A stretch of 64,000 nt of DNA from PNON01 sp964387025. GTDB taxonomy: Bacteria; Chloroflexota; Anaerolineae; Anaerolineales; Anaerolineaceae. Every line of letters starts with the position of its first letter. Position 1 is the stretch's first letter. Positions 44,450-53,766 of the stretch are shown here, piece by piece. The stretch lies in contig CAYLUZ010000003.1 of the NCBI GenBank assembly GCA_964387025.1, positions 248,001 through 312,000 on the forward strand, read 5' to 3'. The translations under genes and the position numbers were made by a program. A model generated the notes under the pieces. The model made no database searches and was not told the origin of the DNA. It saw only the letters and a program-made list of their open reading frames with translations.

Positions 44450-46045
44450 CTAAATTCTATAATCCACTAGGGAATTATTTGGATGTGATTGGGTGGATAC
44501 AATATCGTTTATACCCATACTGTTTTTATTATCATAATTGGTGCTTTGTCTTGGTGAGCTCTGATTGGATTGCGGATCGCGGAAAGATTGCTGCGGAGCC
44601 TGCTGCCCAACATGTACGTCTGCCATCTGTACACCTGCATCAGATAAGGTCTGTTTCAGTTGGGCAATATGGGTTTCGAGCAATTTGCCTGTTACTGCCT
44701 GGTCTGCTATGAGAGACACATGGGTACCCTGCGATGAGGAGGTAATGCGTAACTCTATCTGGCCCAGGTCTTCGGGGTGAAGTTGAATGCGAATGGTTTG
44801 CGAACCGGAATTAGGTGAGCCTGCAATCTGACGACTGATCTGTCTCAAGATTTCTGTTGATTGAGCTTCCGCCAGGCGGGCCGGCTCATTGATTTTTCCG
44901 GTGAACGGATCTGCCTTCATCCGATCTGTCACCACTCCAGGTGTTGATGCGGGAGGCGCTTTATCAGGTGAGTCGGGCGGTGTCTCAGGGACTAGTTTTC
45001 TTTCAGCTTTATCAGTGTTATTAGTGCCTTTAACCTCAGCCACTGCTTTTACATCTTCTACCCGATTTTTATTTACAGTAGACACACCAACTGGCTGAAC
45101 TTCGGTTTTGGAGGGCATCTTACCTTTGTTATCTGGATCCTGATCAACATTGGTTGACGTAATAAAGCCTTTTTCTTTTGCCACGCTTGATGGTACCGGG
45201 TTTGAAGTATTTTCACCATCGATCATTGTCGAAACAAGATCAACAGATTCTGTTATTTCGTTCTGGTTCCCTATTGATCCTTCAGCTGTCTCATTTACGA
45301 GTGGTGCAACAGAAGCTTTACCCTGATCTCCAATTGTTGAATTTTGAGATGTTGAAAGAGATTGTGACAGTTTTTCAAAACGGGAGTCTTGTTTTGAGGG
45401 AGATATGGACAGTTCGTTTCCTTGAGGCTGTAATGATTGATCGAGACCTTTAACCTCCTTTGTGTCCTTACCTGCCACTTTTTCTACTGGATCTGTGTGA
45501 AGTTTGGAAGGTATTTTTTCTGTTCCGAAAGCATTCATTACCCGTTCACCTGGTAAAGAACTTATGGCAGACTGGATCTGTTGTGACGTTGGTCCACCGG
45601 GAGTTATTGACCCGCTTTCACTTTCTCCCATCTGATCCTCTTTAGTTTCAGATGTCGCCTCCAGTTTAGTTTGGTCAACTGGAGTAGAGTTTAAAATGAG
45701 AATTGGAACTTCCTGGGTTGGAACCTTCGTTGGAGCCATTTGACAGTTCAATTGTGGTTGGGCATTTTCAATAACCCTGTTTGTCTGTTTATTTTCCTCA
45801 TCTATTTTTTCAGAATTTTTATCTTCTCTTGTAGTTTTCACCTCCGACTCAATATTATTTTGGGGTTGAATTTTCACCGCATGATCATTCTGCAATATTC
45901 CATCATCTGCTTGCGAAATTTCGCTGGTTTTCTGTTGAAGGATTTGCTCAAAATCCCCAGATTTTTCCGGCTTGATAAATGATTTTGCCGATTTGACCGA
46001 TGGCGGTGAGGTCGTTATGATCGGTATGTTCATTGGTACTGTCAT
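44450..46045 (-). CDS. fliK: hook-length control protein FliK
   Basis: A 531-residue protein with a long, polar, low-complexity N-terminal part (about 1-395; rich in Lys, Glu, Ser, Thr, Asn) that would act as the ruler. The C-terminal Flg_hook domain (about 400-500) includes TIRIQLHPEDLGQIELRI, TGKLLETHIAQLKQTLSDAGVQMADV (partial). It signals FlhB to switch export specificity. The gene sits between flgB and flgD. Confidence 0.92.
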   Translation of the reverse strand: MTVPMNIPIITTSPPSVKSAKSFIKPEKSGDFEQILQQKTSEISQADDGILQNDHAVKIQPQNNIESEVKTTREDKNSEKIDEENKQTNRVIENAQPQLNCQMAPTKVPTQEVPILILNSTPVDQTKLEATSETKEDQMGESESGSITPGGPTSQQIQSAISSLPGERVMNAFGTEKIPSKLHTDPVEKVAGKDTKEVKGLDQSLQPQGNELSISPSKQDSRFEKLSQSLSTSQNSTIGDQGKASVAPLVNETAEGSIGNQNEITESVDLVSTMIDGENTSNPVPSSVAKEKGFITSTNVDQDPDNKGKMPSKTEVQPVGVSTVNKNRVEDVKAVAEVKGTNNTDKAERKLVPETPPDSPDKAPPASTPGVVTDRMKADPFTGKINEPARLAEAQSTEILRQISRQIAGSPNSGSQTIRIQLHPEDLGQIELRITSSSQGTHVSLIADQAVTGKLLETHIAQLKQTLSDAGVQMADVHVGQQAPQQSFRDPQSNQSSPRQSTNYDNKNSMGINDIVSTQSHPNNSLVDYRI

Positions 46046-46047
46046 CC

Positions 46048-46449
46048 TTACCTCGACATGGCGATAGTTTTCAGAAGAGCCAGCTTTTTGCTGATCTCCT
46101 GGCTGACAGCCTGGTATTGAATTCCAGTCTCTGTCATTTCACTAAGCTCTACATCAATATCCACATTATTTTCATCTGCTCTTGCCGTACCTCCAGGACG
46201 GTCTTTTGTTTGGTAAAAAGGATGTGACCCGGATAAGGCCATATGACCGGGGTTGGACACAGCAAGTTGAACCTGCCCATTGTTTTTCATTGCTCTTTGA
46301 ATAGCTGACTCAAAACTGACTTCCTGGGCACGATAACCTGGTGTATCAATGTTGGCGATATTATTGCTGATCAATTGCTGGCGTTTGGAAAGGCCATCCA
46401 GCGCCAATTTTGCTGCCTTGATCGAATTATCAGAAAATAGACCACTCAT
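46048..46449 (-). CDS. flgB: flagellar rod protein FlgB
   Basis: A 133-residue proximal rod protein: AAKLALDGLSKRQQLISNNIANIDTPGYRAQEVSFES (partial) is the axial-protein N-terminus, and EMTETGIQYQAVSQEISKKLALLKTI (partial) the C-terminal helix. Normally flgB sits directly before flgC and fliE. Here it is about 6.6 kb downstream of flgC, between a transglycosylase gene and fliK. Confidence 0.93.
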   Translation of the reverse strand: MSGLFSDNSIKAAKLALDGLSKRQQLISNNIANIDTPGYRAQEVSFESAIQRAMKNNGQVQLAVSNPGHMALSGSHPFYQTKDRPGGTARADENNVDIDVELSEMTETGIQYQAVSQEISKKLALLKTIAMSR

Positions 46450-46450
46450 A

Positions 46451-46999
46451 TCACACGCTCCAATCGTTTCCGGCTGAATAAATATCCATTACACGCTCTA
46501 CATAGACTTTTGTCTCCCGGTAGGGTGGTATTCCACCATATTTATCTACAGCTCCCGGACCAGCATTATAAGCAGCAAGAGCAAGCCGGGTATTCCCATC
46601 ATAGCGATCCAACAATTGCGAGAGAAGCCGAACTCCGCCATCAATATTCTGTGCAGGATCCAGTGAGTTTTTAACACCTAATCCCTTGGCTGTGCCTGGC
46701 ATCAGCTGCATTAATCCCTGTGCACCAGCTCTTGAAACAGCATCGGGATCAAAATTTGATTCAGCTTTAATAACCGCATTTACTAAACCCGCATTGACGC
46801 TATACTTTTTAGCGGCTTTGTTGATCAGATCGGAGAATGATCCGCCAGAGATGGATGAGCCGTTTGTACCACCTTCATAGCGACGCAAAACACTTTGGTC
46901 ATCACTGGTTTGGGATGAAGAAACCTGTCTCTCAAGAAGTTTTAAGAGCAGGTCAACCATAATTGTTTGGATCTGAGAATTCATGTTATTGCCGATCAT
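46451..46999 (-). CDS. SLT-type lytic transglycosylase
   Basis: A 182-residue protein with an SLT domain (about 65-180): INKAAKKYSVNAGLVNAVIKAESNFDP (partial; the catalytic Glu is in KAESNF), AVSRAGAQGLMQLMPGTAKGLG and YDGNTRLALAAYNAGPGAVDKYGG (partial). No signal peptide is visible, so it may be exported by the flagellar route or by FlgJ-like association. It probably opens peptidoglycan for the rod, replacing the muramidase part of FlgJ. The N-terminal 60 residues are polar. Confidence 0.9.
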   Translation of the reverse strand: MIGNNMNSQIQTIMVDLLLKLLERQVSSSQTSDDQSVLRRYEGGTNGSSISGGSFSDLINKAAKKYSVNAGLVNAVIKAESNFDPDAVSRAGAQGLMQLMPGTAKGLGVKNSLDPAQNIDGGVRLLSQLLDRYDGNTRLALAAYNAGPGAVDKYGGIPPYRETKVYVERVMDIYSAGNDWSV

Positions 47000-47001
47000 A
47001 T

Positions 47002-47454
47002 TTACACCTCTGTATGTTGGCGCCTAAATCCCTGTGAAATATAAATGTCATCTTGAAACCGGCGTTCTTTATCTTTCTCTTCTTCTGCAAATCGGTCAGA
47101 TTCTTTATTCTTCAATATATTCAAAGACTCTTCCGATTTTTTTGCTTCCACTACTTCAATTCGTTTTTGTTCGATGGCCTTTTCAACGACCAGGATCGAC
47201 TGTTGAACCTGTTGGATCTGGAGTGCTAAATTGTTGCAATTATTCCGAAGATGACTAATAAGGAATAGATCCATATCTCCATGCATATGTTCATGCAGCT
47301 TCTCGTAAAGTGTATCCATTGCTGTAGCAAGAGCTTCACATAAGGCAACCTTCTGGTGCCTTTCCTGGTTTAATCTACCTAGCTCAATTTCCAGTAATTC
47401 AACTTTACTATGGCGAACATCAAGAACAGTTTGAAGAGAGAATTTTGGCGGCAT
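47002..47454 (-). CDS. fliJ: flagellar export protein FliJ
   Basis: A 150-residue, highly charged helical protein. KFSLQTVLDVRHSKVELLEIELGRLNQERHQK (partial) and the following Glu/Lys/Gln-rich coiled coil are the FliJ pattern. FliJ forms the central stalk of the FliI ATPase ring and recycles chaperones. It follows fliI by 8 bases, the usual order. Confidence 0.87.
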   Translation of the reverse strand: MPPKFSLQTVLDVRHSKVELLEIELGRLNQERHQKVALCEALATAMDTLYEKLHEHMHGDMDLFLISHLRNNCNNLALQIQQVQQSILVVEKAIEQKRIEVVEAKKSEESLNILKNKESDRFAEEEKDKERRFQDDIYISQGFRRQHTEV

Positions 47455-47462
47455 TTTTTACC

Positions 47463-48782
47463 TCAATTTTGAGAAACCTGCAATTGGTTTAATGTATCTT
47501 CAAATGGTGATACTTCTTTGTTCTCTTGTTGTAAAAATGCAGTGAGAGCCGGCAAAACCTGTAAGGCCTGGTCTATTTCAGGGTCGGACCCACTGACATA
47601 CGCACCAATATTTACCAGGTCACGGGCTTTTTCAAAAGTTGCAAGGTGTTTTCTGGCATTTGCGGCCAGTTGGATGTGCTCCCGGCTGGTGACAGCTGGC
47701 ATAACTCGGCTGACGCTGTTCAACACATCGATAGCCGGGTAGTGGTTTCTGGCAGCTAAAGTTCGGCTGAGGATGATATGACCATCGAGAATACCACGAG
47801 CGGCATCACAGATCGGTTCATTGAAATCATCTCCTTCAACCAGGACAGTGAAGAATCCAGTTATTGTACCCTTATCACTTGCACCGGCTCTTTCGAGTAA
47901 CCTGGGCAATAATGCAAAGACCGATGGTGTGTATCCTTTACTGGCGGGGGGTTCGCCTATTGCCAATCCAATTTCACGTTGTGCCATTGCAAAACGGGTT
48001 ACTGAGTCCATCAGAAATGTGACATCCATTCCATTATCGCGAAAGTTCTCAGCGATGGTCATGGCTACAAAGGCTGCCTTTAGGCGCACCAGTGCAGGTT
48101 GATCAGAAGTTGAAACCACGACAACCGATCGGGCGAGACCTTCAGGTCCAAGATCGCGCTCTAAAAATTCACGGACTTCACGGCCACGCTCACCTACCAA
48201 TGCGATTACGCTTACATCTGATCTTGAACTTCGAGCTATCGTACCCATTAAGGTGCTTTTACCTACACCTGAACCAGCGAAGATACCCATACGCTGGCCT
48301 TTACCACAAGTGAGCATCCCGTCAATGACCCGTACACCTGTCACTAAAGGATCTGTGATTGGTGGCCGTGAGAGGGGAGGGGGAGGGTTATTATTCGTTG
48401 AGACACGTTCAATCCCTTCCAGGGAAGGACCATCGTCAATTGGTTGTCCCAATCCATCAAGAACCCGCCCTAGTAGGGGCATTCCAACAGGAGTGCGAAA
48501 GTTCTTATAGATAGGATAGACCGAACTACCAGGTTGAATGCCTTGCATATCACCTAAAGGCATAAGAAGGACACGATCCTCTTGAAAACCGACCACCTCA
48601 GAAAGAAGCGATTCATGTGCTGTACGAATTTCACAAACTTCACCAATCTGGCAATCGAGACCGATCGCCTGGATGGTCAATCCAAGCACCTGGTTGACCC
48701 TTCCAGAGGTTTTAGTTGTATTAAGCCTGGATAGGGCTTGTGAAAATCGAGTTAGATCGGGCAATGTTACCGCCATATTCAT
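47463..48782 (-). CDS. fliI: flagellum-specific ATPase FliI
   Basis: A 439-residue F1-beta-like ATPase of normal size. Walker A is FAGSGVGKSTLMG, Walker B VTFLMDSVTRFA, and the family signature PSVFALLPRLLERAG is present. It unfolds and delivers export substrates at the base of the flagellum with FliH and FliJ. Confidence 0.97.
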   Translation of the reverse strand: MNMAVTLPDLTRFSQALSRLNTTKTSGRVNQVLGLTIQAIGLDCQIGEVCEIRTAHESLLSEVVGFQEDRVLLMPLGDMQGIQPGSSVYPIYKNFRTPVGMPLLGRVLDGLGQPIDDGPSLEGIERVSTNNNPPPPLSRPPITDPLVTGVRVIDGMLTCGKGQRMGIFAGSGVGKSTLMGTIARSSRSDVSVIALVGERGREVREFLERDLGPEGLARSVVVVSTSDQPALVRLKAAFVAMTIAENFRDNGMDVTFLMDSVTRFAMAQREIGLAIGEPPASKGYTPSVFALLPRLLERAGASDKGTITGFFTVLVEGDDFNEPICDAARGILDGHIILSRTLAARNHYPAIDVLNSVSRVMPAVTSREHIQLAANARKHLATFEKARDLVNIGAYVSGSDPEIDQALQVLPALTAFLQQENKEVSPFEDTLNQLQVSQN

Positions 48783-48785
48783 AGG

Positions 48786-49667
48786 TTAGCTTTCCACAAC
48801 ACTGGCTTCACTGTCAATAGTGTCCAGGATTACTTTAAGTTGTGTTTCGATTCTGCCATCCGCGGAACCCCATTGTCCATTTACGTAACATCCGCCGCGG
48901 GCAATGGATCCACTCGGAACGATCTCTATGGTATGTGTTGTGATCGACTCCTGTAGTTCTCGCCAATATGGGCCTAGATTACTGGCATCTTCAGGATGTA
49001 CATATATTCGCAAATTTCCAAGCGAACGGGCATTTTCAAGGACCTTATTGAAGGTAGCTTGTAAGGTTTCTGAATCCAGGATATAACCCTCGCCAAACAT
49101 TTTTTGAGCTATATGGCACACAAGATTCAATATCATCTGTTCGCTTTGAGACATTAAGTTATCACGCCAACCGGATATTTGCTGAACAAGTGTGCTGGCA
49201 GTATCCATATGGCTTTTTATCTCACCTACAGCGCTGTTCCAACCATCCTGATATGCCTGTTCCTGTATCCCTTTTGCAGTCTTTTGGGCGATTATGATGA
49301 TTTCTTCAGCTTCTCTTCTAGCATTGCTAATTAATTCTCGTGCGATATCATGAGGGGCAGTTGTCGTGGCGAACTTAAGCGATGGCTGCCAACCGGGTTT
49401 AATTTCGCTGACTGCTGGAATAGTGGATGTAATATTAGCGGGTTGCCAATTGCTTGTTACAATATTTTGAGCTTCTTTGATCACTCTGGTTACAGAATCA
49501 CTTTTTCCGTTAATGTGAACCAGTTTGGCAAATAGTGCAACAGGTTGCTTTCCTTTGTTCTCTAAGGCAGCATCTGGGTTGGATTCGAGGTTGTTTTGTA
49601 GAAAATCAACAGGAGTCCAAATTTGAGGTTTATTCCCTGACAGCCGGAGATTAGGCGATGACTTCAT
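48786..49667 (-). CDS. fliH: flagellar export regulator FliH
   Basis: A 293-residue protein. The first 100 residues are polar; the middle has a coiled-coil stretch (ARELISNARREAEEIIIIAQKTAKGIQEQAY, partial); the last 130 residues match FliH/YscL: QMILNLVCHIAQKMFGEGY and LRIYVHPEDASNLGPYW. ATG 49667 is 6 bases after GGAGGTGA; an earlier GTG-type extension to 49691 would include that site. It overlaps the fliG end by 17 bases. Confidence 0.9.
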   Translation of the reverse strand: MKSSPNLRLSGNKPQIWTPVDFLQNNLESNPDAALENKGKQPVALFAKLVHINGKSDSVTRVIKEAQNIVTSNWQPANITSTIPAVSEIKPGWQPSLKFATTTAPHDIARELISNARREAEEIIIIAQKTAKGIQEQAYQDGWNSAVGEIKSHMDTASTLVQQISGWRDNLMSQSEQMILNLVCHIAQKMFGEGYILDSETLQATFNKVLENARSLGNLRIYVHPEDASNLGPYWRELQESITTHTIEIVPSGSIARGGCYVNGQWGSADGRIETQLKVILDTIDSEASVVES

Positions 49668-50673
49668 ATTCGTCACCTCCACTACCCGCAATTACAATCT
49701 CACCAGCTTCTTCCAGGGATCTTACCGCATCAACAATTCTCCGTTGAGCAGTATAAACGTTCTTTGCCAACTGAGGCCCTAATACTTCAATTTCCTCCCG
49801 CAGGTTCTCAGCAGCTCGTTCTGATAGATTTCTAAAAACCAGTTCTCTTAATTTTTCCTGGGCAGCTTTTAACGAAAGGGCCAGATCTGCTTTGGGGACA
49901 TCGCGCAAAACACGCTGCATGGTCTTATCGTCCAGCTTCACCAGGTCATCAAAAGTGAACATATTGGAGTGGATTTCCTCAACAAGTTTGGGATCGGTAG
50001 TATCCAACGCCTCGAAGATCGTTTTTTGGACACCGCGGTCCACCTGGTTCATCATTTTCACCAGAAAAGATACGCCGCCGGTTGCACGAAAGTCGGCTTC
50101 ATTTAATACCCCTGAAAGCTTATTCTTCAGGTTTTTTTCGACTACCTGAACTACCTGGGGAGATACCCTATCCATTGCGGCAAGGCGTAATACCACTTCA
50201 ATTTGCAGGTCTTTTGGAAAGCTAGTTAATATATCCGCGGCAACCTTTGCTTCAAGGTAAGAGAGCACCAGGGCAATGGTCTGGGGCAATTCATCCTGCA
50301 ACAGAGTCGCTACCTGGGCCGGGTTCGCATTGCGCAGCATCTCAAAAGAGGATAACTGTTGATGAGCAGAAATTCGTTCGAGGATCTCAGCACCACGACG
50401 CGGGCCAACTGCTCTGGATAATAGTTGGCGGCTATATTCTGCACCGCCTCCTTTCATTCCAGCTCCGCTTACAGTTAGTTCGTACGCCTCTTGCATCACC
50501 TGCCTGCGAGAATCTGCTGGAACATTACCAGCTTTGCTTAATGACATTAATACCTGTTCAATTTCTCCTTCTCCAAGATATTGCAATACTTTTGAGGAGA
50601 GATCTACTCCGAGTGTCAGCAACAAGGCTGTAGCTTTTTCCAAGCCATTGGGGGATAACAAGGCATCAGTCAT
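49651..50673 (-). CDS. fliG: flagellar motor switch protein FliG
   Basis: A 340-residue C-ring rotor protein: SPNGLEKATALLLTLGVDLSSKVLQYL (partial) at the N-terminus, an ARM-like middle with HPQTIALVLSYLE-like sequence (LPQTIALVLSYLEAKVAADIL, partial), and the C-terminal torque domain with FDDLVKLDDKTMQRVLRDVPKADLALSLKAA (partial). Charged residues that meet MotA are in that C-terminal helix. The ATG overlaps the fliF stop (TAATG) at 50673. Confidence 0.96.
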   Translation of the reverse strand: MTDALLSPNGLEKATALLLTLGVDLSSKVLQYLGEGEIEQVLMSLSKAGNVPADSRRQVMQEAYELTVSGAGMKGGGAEYSRQLLSRAVGPRRGAEILERISAHQQLSSFEMLRNANPAQVATLLQDELPQTIALVLSYLEAKVAADILTSFPKDLQIEVVLRLAAMDRVSPQVVQVVEKNLKNKLSGVLNEADFRATGGVSFLVKMMNQVDRGVQKTIFEALDTTDPKLVEEIHSNMFTFDDLVKLDDKTMQRVLRDVPKADLALSLKAAQEKLRELVFRNLSERAAENLREEIEVLGPQLAKNVYTAQRRIVDAVRSLEEAGEIVIAGSGGDEYEVIA

Positions 50674-52301
50674 TAACGGTTCCCGTCTTCCGCCAACCAA
50701 AGTTGAATGATCTCAGCAACGCTGGCAGGGTTTTCTTCTGTCATTCGTGTTAGTACTTTTTGCAATTGCTCATCTTCAGGGTTGTGTTGTTCCATTTTGA
50801 AGGTTGATTCGATTTTTGGCTGAGAGCCTTGTGACTGTTGTAGCAATGGACTAGCTGAATTATTGGTTAACATCGGTGAGTTATGACCGGATAAAGCGGT
50901 GGCAGATAATGGTTTCATTACTGGAACCCACGCATCTGAAGATGCTAGTCGAAGATTCTTTAGGAGTCTCTGTACATACCATAAGATCAGGAATAGTAAT
51001 ATGACCGCTCCGGCAATTTCACCGATCTTGTAATACAGTTCTGTATTTGAACTTTTTGATAAAACTTCTTCCTGTTGAGTGGCAAAGCTTGTATCAAAAG
51101 TTGTATTTTCAACCACAAGCTTATCGCCACGGGTTTCATCGATGCCTACAGCAGCGGAGACGGCACTTTTTAAGGTGGTTAATTGAGCCTGATCGGTCAC
51201 ATTATCGACGAGGACACTTAATGAAATCCGTTTTACTGTTCCAGGCGAAAATATCTCGTGTGTTTGGGAGGTGGATAACTCATAATTGGTGACTTCATCA
51301 GACCTGGTGTAATTGGAAGAACTTGCTCCTGCGGCGGTAGTTGCCACCGGTGTGGGGAGGTTGCTGCTGGCTCCGGGAACTCCACCGGTTGCACCACCTG
51401 ATGTAGTGTAATTTTCGGTAGTTTTTTGCGAACTACGAATGGCTGGTGTAGGTTCTACCTTTTGAGAGGTAGTCTCTTTTTGAGTCCAATCCAAAGATAC
51501 ATCGGCTTGTACAACTGCCCGGTTGGGACCCAACACTTGAGCAAGCAGTAGTTCAACTTTATTTTGTATGTTTATTGCTGCTGCACCTTCTGCTGCACGA
51601 CGGCTGTCTGTTTGGGCAACTGCCGATGCCTCACCAGAAGATCCAGCACCAGAAGCCAGCATCCTGCCGGCGGAATCTACGATCACTACATTCTCCGGTT
51701 TTAATCCTTCAATACTACTGGCTGCCAGGTGCGCGATGGCAGAAACTTGGGCTGAATCTAATGTTTTTCCCGGTGCCAGTTTAACCATGATCGAAGCGGT
51801 GGTTACAGATTGGTCACCTGTAAGTAATGTTTTTTCTGGTGTGACGATGTGCACCTGGACAGCTTGAACCGCACTCAAGCTACCGATAGTTCTTTCCAGT
51901 TCACCCTCCAGAGCACGTTGATAATTGATCTTTTGGGTAAACTCAGTCATTCCGAGTGTGTTGCTGCCAAATAGTTCGAGGCCGACCGTACCATTTGAAG
52001 GTAGTCCGTCTCGCGCCATCTGGAGTCTGACCTCATAAACCTGATTTTCTGGAACCAGGATGGTACCAGTACCACTTAATTTATAGGGAATATTTGCTTC
52101 AGCCAATTTTTGAACAACCTGGCCCGCATCTTCTTCAGACATCCCGGTAAATGCAACAGAATAGCTAGGGGCTGTAGCCCAGGTAACGATCAAGGGGATC
52201 ACTATTACTGCGGCCAGGACCAGGGCGATCAGGGTGATCTTCTGCGATGTGCTCTGGTGACTCCAGAATGAGCCTACTTGTTGTTGCAAAGGTGTGGTCA
52301 T
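50673..52301 (-). CDS. fliF: flagellar MS-ring protein FliF
   Basis: A 542-residue MS-ring subunit. Transmembrane helices lie at about 22-43 and 427-448. The YscJ-like ring-building region is between them: YSVAFTGMSEEDAGQVVQKLAEANIPYKLSG (partial) and ALEGELERTIGSLSAVQAVQVHIVTPEK (partial). The C-terminal cytoplasmic tail (VLTRMTEENPASVAEIIQLWL) binds FliG. It is followed directly by fliG. Confidence 0.97.
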   Translation of the reverse strand: MTTPLQQQVGSFWSHQSTSQKITLIALVLAAVIVIPLIVTWATAPSYSVAFTGMSEEDAGQVVQKLAEANIPYKLSGTGTILVPENQVYEVRLQMARDGLPSNGTVGLELFGSNTLGMTEFTQKINYQRALEGELERTIGSLSAVQAVQVHIVTPEKTLLTGDQSVTTASIMVKLAPGKTLDSAQVSAIAHLAASSIEGLKPENVVIVDSAGRMLASGAGSSGEASAVAQTDSRRAAEGAAAINIQNKVELLLAQVLGPNRAVVQADVSLDWTQKETTSQKVEPTPAIRSSQKTTENYTTSGGATGGVPGASSNLPTPVATTAAGASSSNYTRSDEVTNYELSTSQTHEIFSPGTVKRISLSVLVDNVTDQAQLTTLKSAVSAAVGIDETRGDKLVVENTTFDTSFATQQEEVLSKSSNTELYYKIGEIAGAVILLFLILWYVQRLLKNLRLASSDAWVPVMKPLSATALSGHNSPMLTNNSASPLLQQSQGSQPKIESTFKMEQHNPEDEQLQKVLTRMTEENPASVAEIIQLWLAEDGNR

Positions 52302-52325
52302 AATTCCCTTTTAATAAGAAATATC

Positions 52326-52625
52326 TTAGATACTCATCCGCATCATTTCGCGGTATGCATCCACTAATTTGTCACGGATGGCGAGGGCGACCCGGAAATT
52401 GACATCATTCTCTTCTGTTGCGATCATCACCTGGTGGAGGTCAACATCCTGTCCGCTGGCTAACTTGGAAATGAGTCCATCTGTTTCCAATTGGCTTTGA
52501 TTCAATGAATCCAGAACTTGACCAAAGGATTGGGTAACCTGATCCAACCCAGATACGTGTTTTTTGGTTAATGTGCGTTCGGTTAAGGTAACATTGTTTA
52601 CTGATGATATAGATGAAATATCCAT
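52326..52625 (-). CDS. fliE: flagellar hook-basal body adapter FliE
   Basis: A 99-residue protein. The C-terminal half is typical of FliE: KLASGQDVDLHQVMIATEENDVNFRVALAIRDKLVDAYREMMRM (partial). It connects the MS ring to the proximal rod. Its place between flgC and fliF is conserved. Confidence 0.95.
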   Translation of the reverse strand: MDISSISSVNNVTLTERTLTKKHVSGLDQVTQSFGQVLDSLNQSQLETDGLISKLASGQDVDLHQVMIATEENDVNFRVALAIRDKLVDAYREMMRMSI

Positions 52626-52648
52626 ATTATTTTCCTCTTAGCGGAAGA

Positions 52649-53110
52649 TCAACGACCAATATCCAATGCTTTTAATGCCATACGTTTGGCGGCATCGATC
52701 ACACTGAGATTGGCTTCATACGATCGTGTTGCTGATAGCATATTCGTCATTTCAACGACAAGATTGACATTTGGGTATGTTACATAGCCTTCTTTGTCTG
52801 CATCAGGGTGGTTGGGGTCATATACACGTGGACCAGCTTCCTGGTCGGTTACCACCTGTGAAACTACGACACCACCAGATTGTTGACCCTGACTGGCTAC
52901 AGGAGAATTGTTTAATCGTGCTGCGATGAAACCGGGCAAGTGAGAAGCTGGACCCTGGGGAGAAAACACAACATCCTGCCTTTTATATGCGCCACCTTCA
53001 GCAGTTCTGGTGGTTTGAGCGTTGGCGATGTTATTGGAGATCATATCCAACCTTAATCGCTGGGCAGATAATCCGGAAGCACTAATGCGTAAACTATTCC
53101 AAAAGCTCAT
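52649..53110 (-). CDS. flgC: flagellar rod protein FlgC
   Basis: A 153-residue rod protein: LRISASGLSAQRLRLDMISNNIANAQTT (partial) at the N-terminus, and GYVTYPNVNLVVEMTNMLSATRSYEANLSVID (partial) at the C-terminus, both standard for FlgC. Its usual upstream partner flgB is elsewhere in this cluster. It begins the basal-body operon after a 182-base gap that carries a hairpin. Confidence 0.95.
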   Translation of the reverse strand: MSFWNSLRISASGLSAQRLRLDMISNNIANAQTTRTAEGGAYKRQDVVFSPQGPASHLPGFIAARLNNSPVASQGQQSGGVVVSQVVTDQEAGPRVYDPNHPDADKEGYVTYPNVNLVVEMTNMLSATRSYEANLSVIDAAKRMALKALDIGR

Positions 53111-53223
53111 ACTATTCTCCAGACGAAACTAATTTCTAGTATCATCCTAACACCCTGGAATACTTAGGGCAGTAAAGCTATTGTGAACTTGGAATAAATT
53201 TTTTGTAAAGAGGGATTTTAAAT

Positions 53224-53258
53224 ACATCCTGGGGCAATGGAATGCCCCTGGCGGATGT
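53224..53258 (-). terminator. long hairpin after fliS
   Basis: ACATCC pairs with GGATGT outside, and GGGGCA with TGCCCC inside around a 6-base loop. It lies 35 bases after the fliS stop. A weak AT-rich tail follows, so it may terminate the filament operon or protect its 3' end. Confidence 0.55.
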
Positions 53259-53292
53259 CATGTATTGCGAAGAGTCGAGTTTGTGGTGATTG

Positions 53293-53652
53293 TTATGCAG
53301 ATCTCCGGGTTTGTTGTACTGTAGGAGCTGCAATGGGAGATAGATTCTTTTCTGTCTGAGCCCAGGCGTTTCGTAAATCTGTAAGGGATGAGATCACACT
53401 TTTATAATCACCCTGGCGGATACAATCCAGGCACCATTGGTAGAGCCTAAACAAGCCGACAGATACTTCAGGATAATCAAAATTCAATGCATCACGTAAA
53501 ACGGAGATCGACTTTGTGGCACGTTCGAAATCTTGCTGCTCACAAGCGGTGATTGCCAGGGTATAAGCCATCACCACTAATCGAATTGGGCTGGCGCCCA
53601 TCACGTCTTGTGTTCGATATTCCTGGCTTCTGTAAGATGCTTGTTGATACAC
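53293..53652 (-). CDS. fliS: flagellin chaperone FliS
   Basis: A 119-residue helical protein with the FliS pattern: YRTQDVMGASPIRLVVMAYTLAI (partial), then EVSVGLFRLYQWCLDCIRQGDYKSVISSLTDLRNAW (partial). It keeps flagellin from polymerising in the cytoplasm; in CsrA-FliW systems flagellin also titrates regulators. The start is GTG 53652, 7 bases after AGGAG. A sigma-28 promoter candidate precedes it. Confidence 0.92.
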   Translation of the reverse strand: MYQQASYRSQEYRTQDVMGASPIRLVVMAYTLAITACEQQDFERATKSISVLRDALNFDYPEVSVGLFRLYQWCLDCIRQGDYKSVISSLTDLRNAWAQTEKNLSPIAAPTVQQTRRSA

Positions 53653-53695
53653 GGCTTTACTCCTGGTTTAATATTTGTTTATCGCTCTGGTTCTG

Positions 53696-53722
53696 TTATC
53701 GGCCAGAATATGCATGGCTGAA
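53696..53722 (-). promoter_or_regulatory. sigma-28 promoter candidate of fliS
   Basis: On the minus strand TTCAGCCA (53715-53722), an 11-base spacer and GCCGATAA (53696-53703). The -10 is a full consensus match; the -35 is weak. It lies 44 bases before the fliS start codon. Confidence 0.5.
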
Positions 53723-53766
53723 CAATCATGACGTAAAAAACATCTAAATTTTCAGCAGCCTGATGG

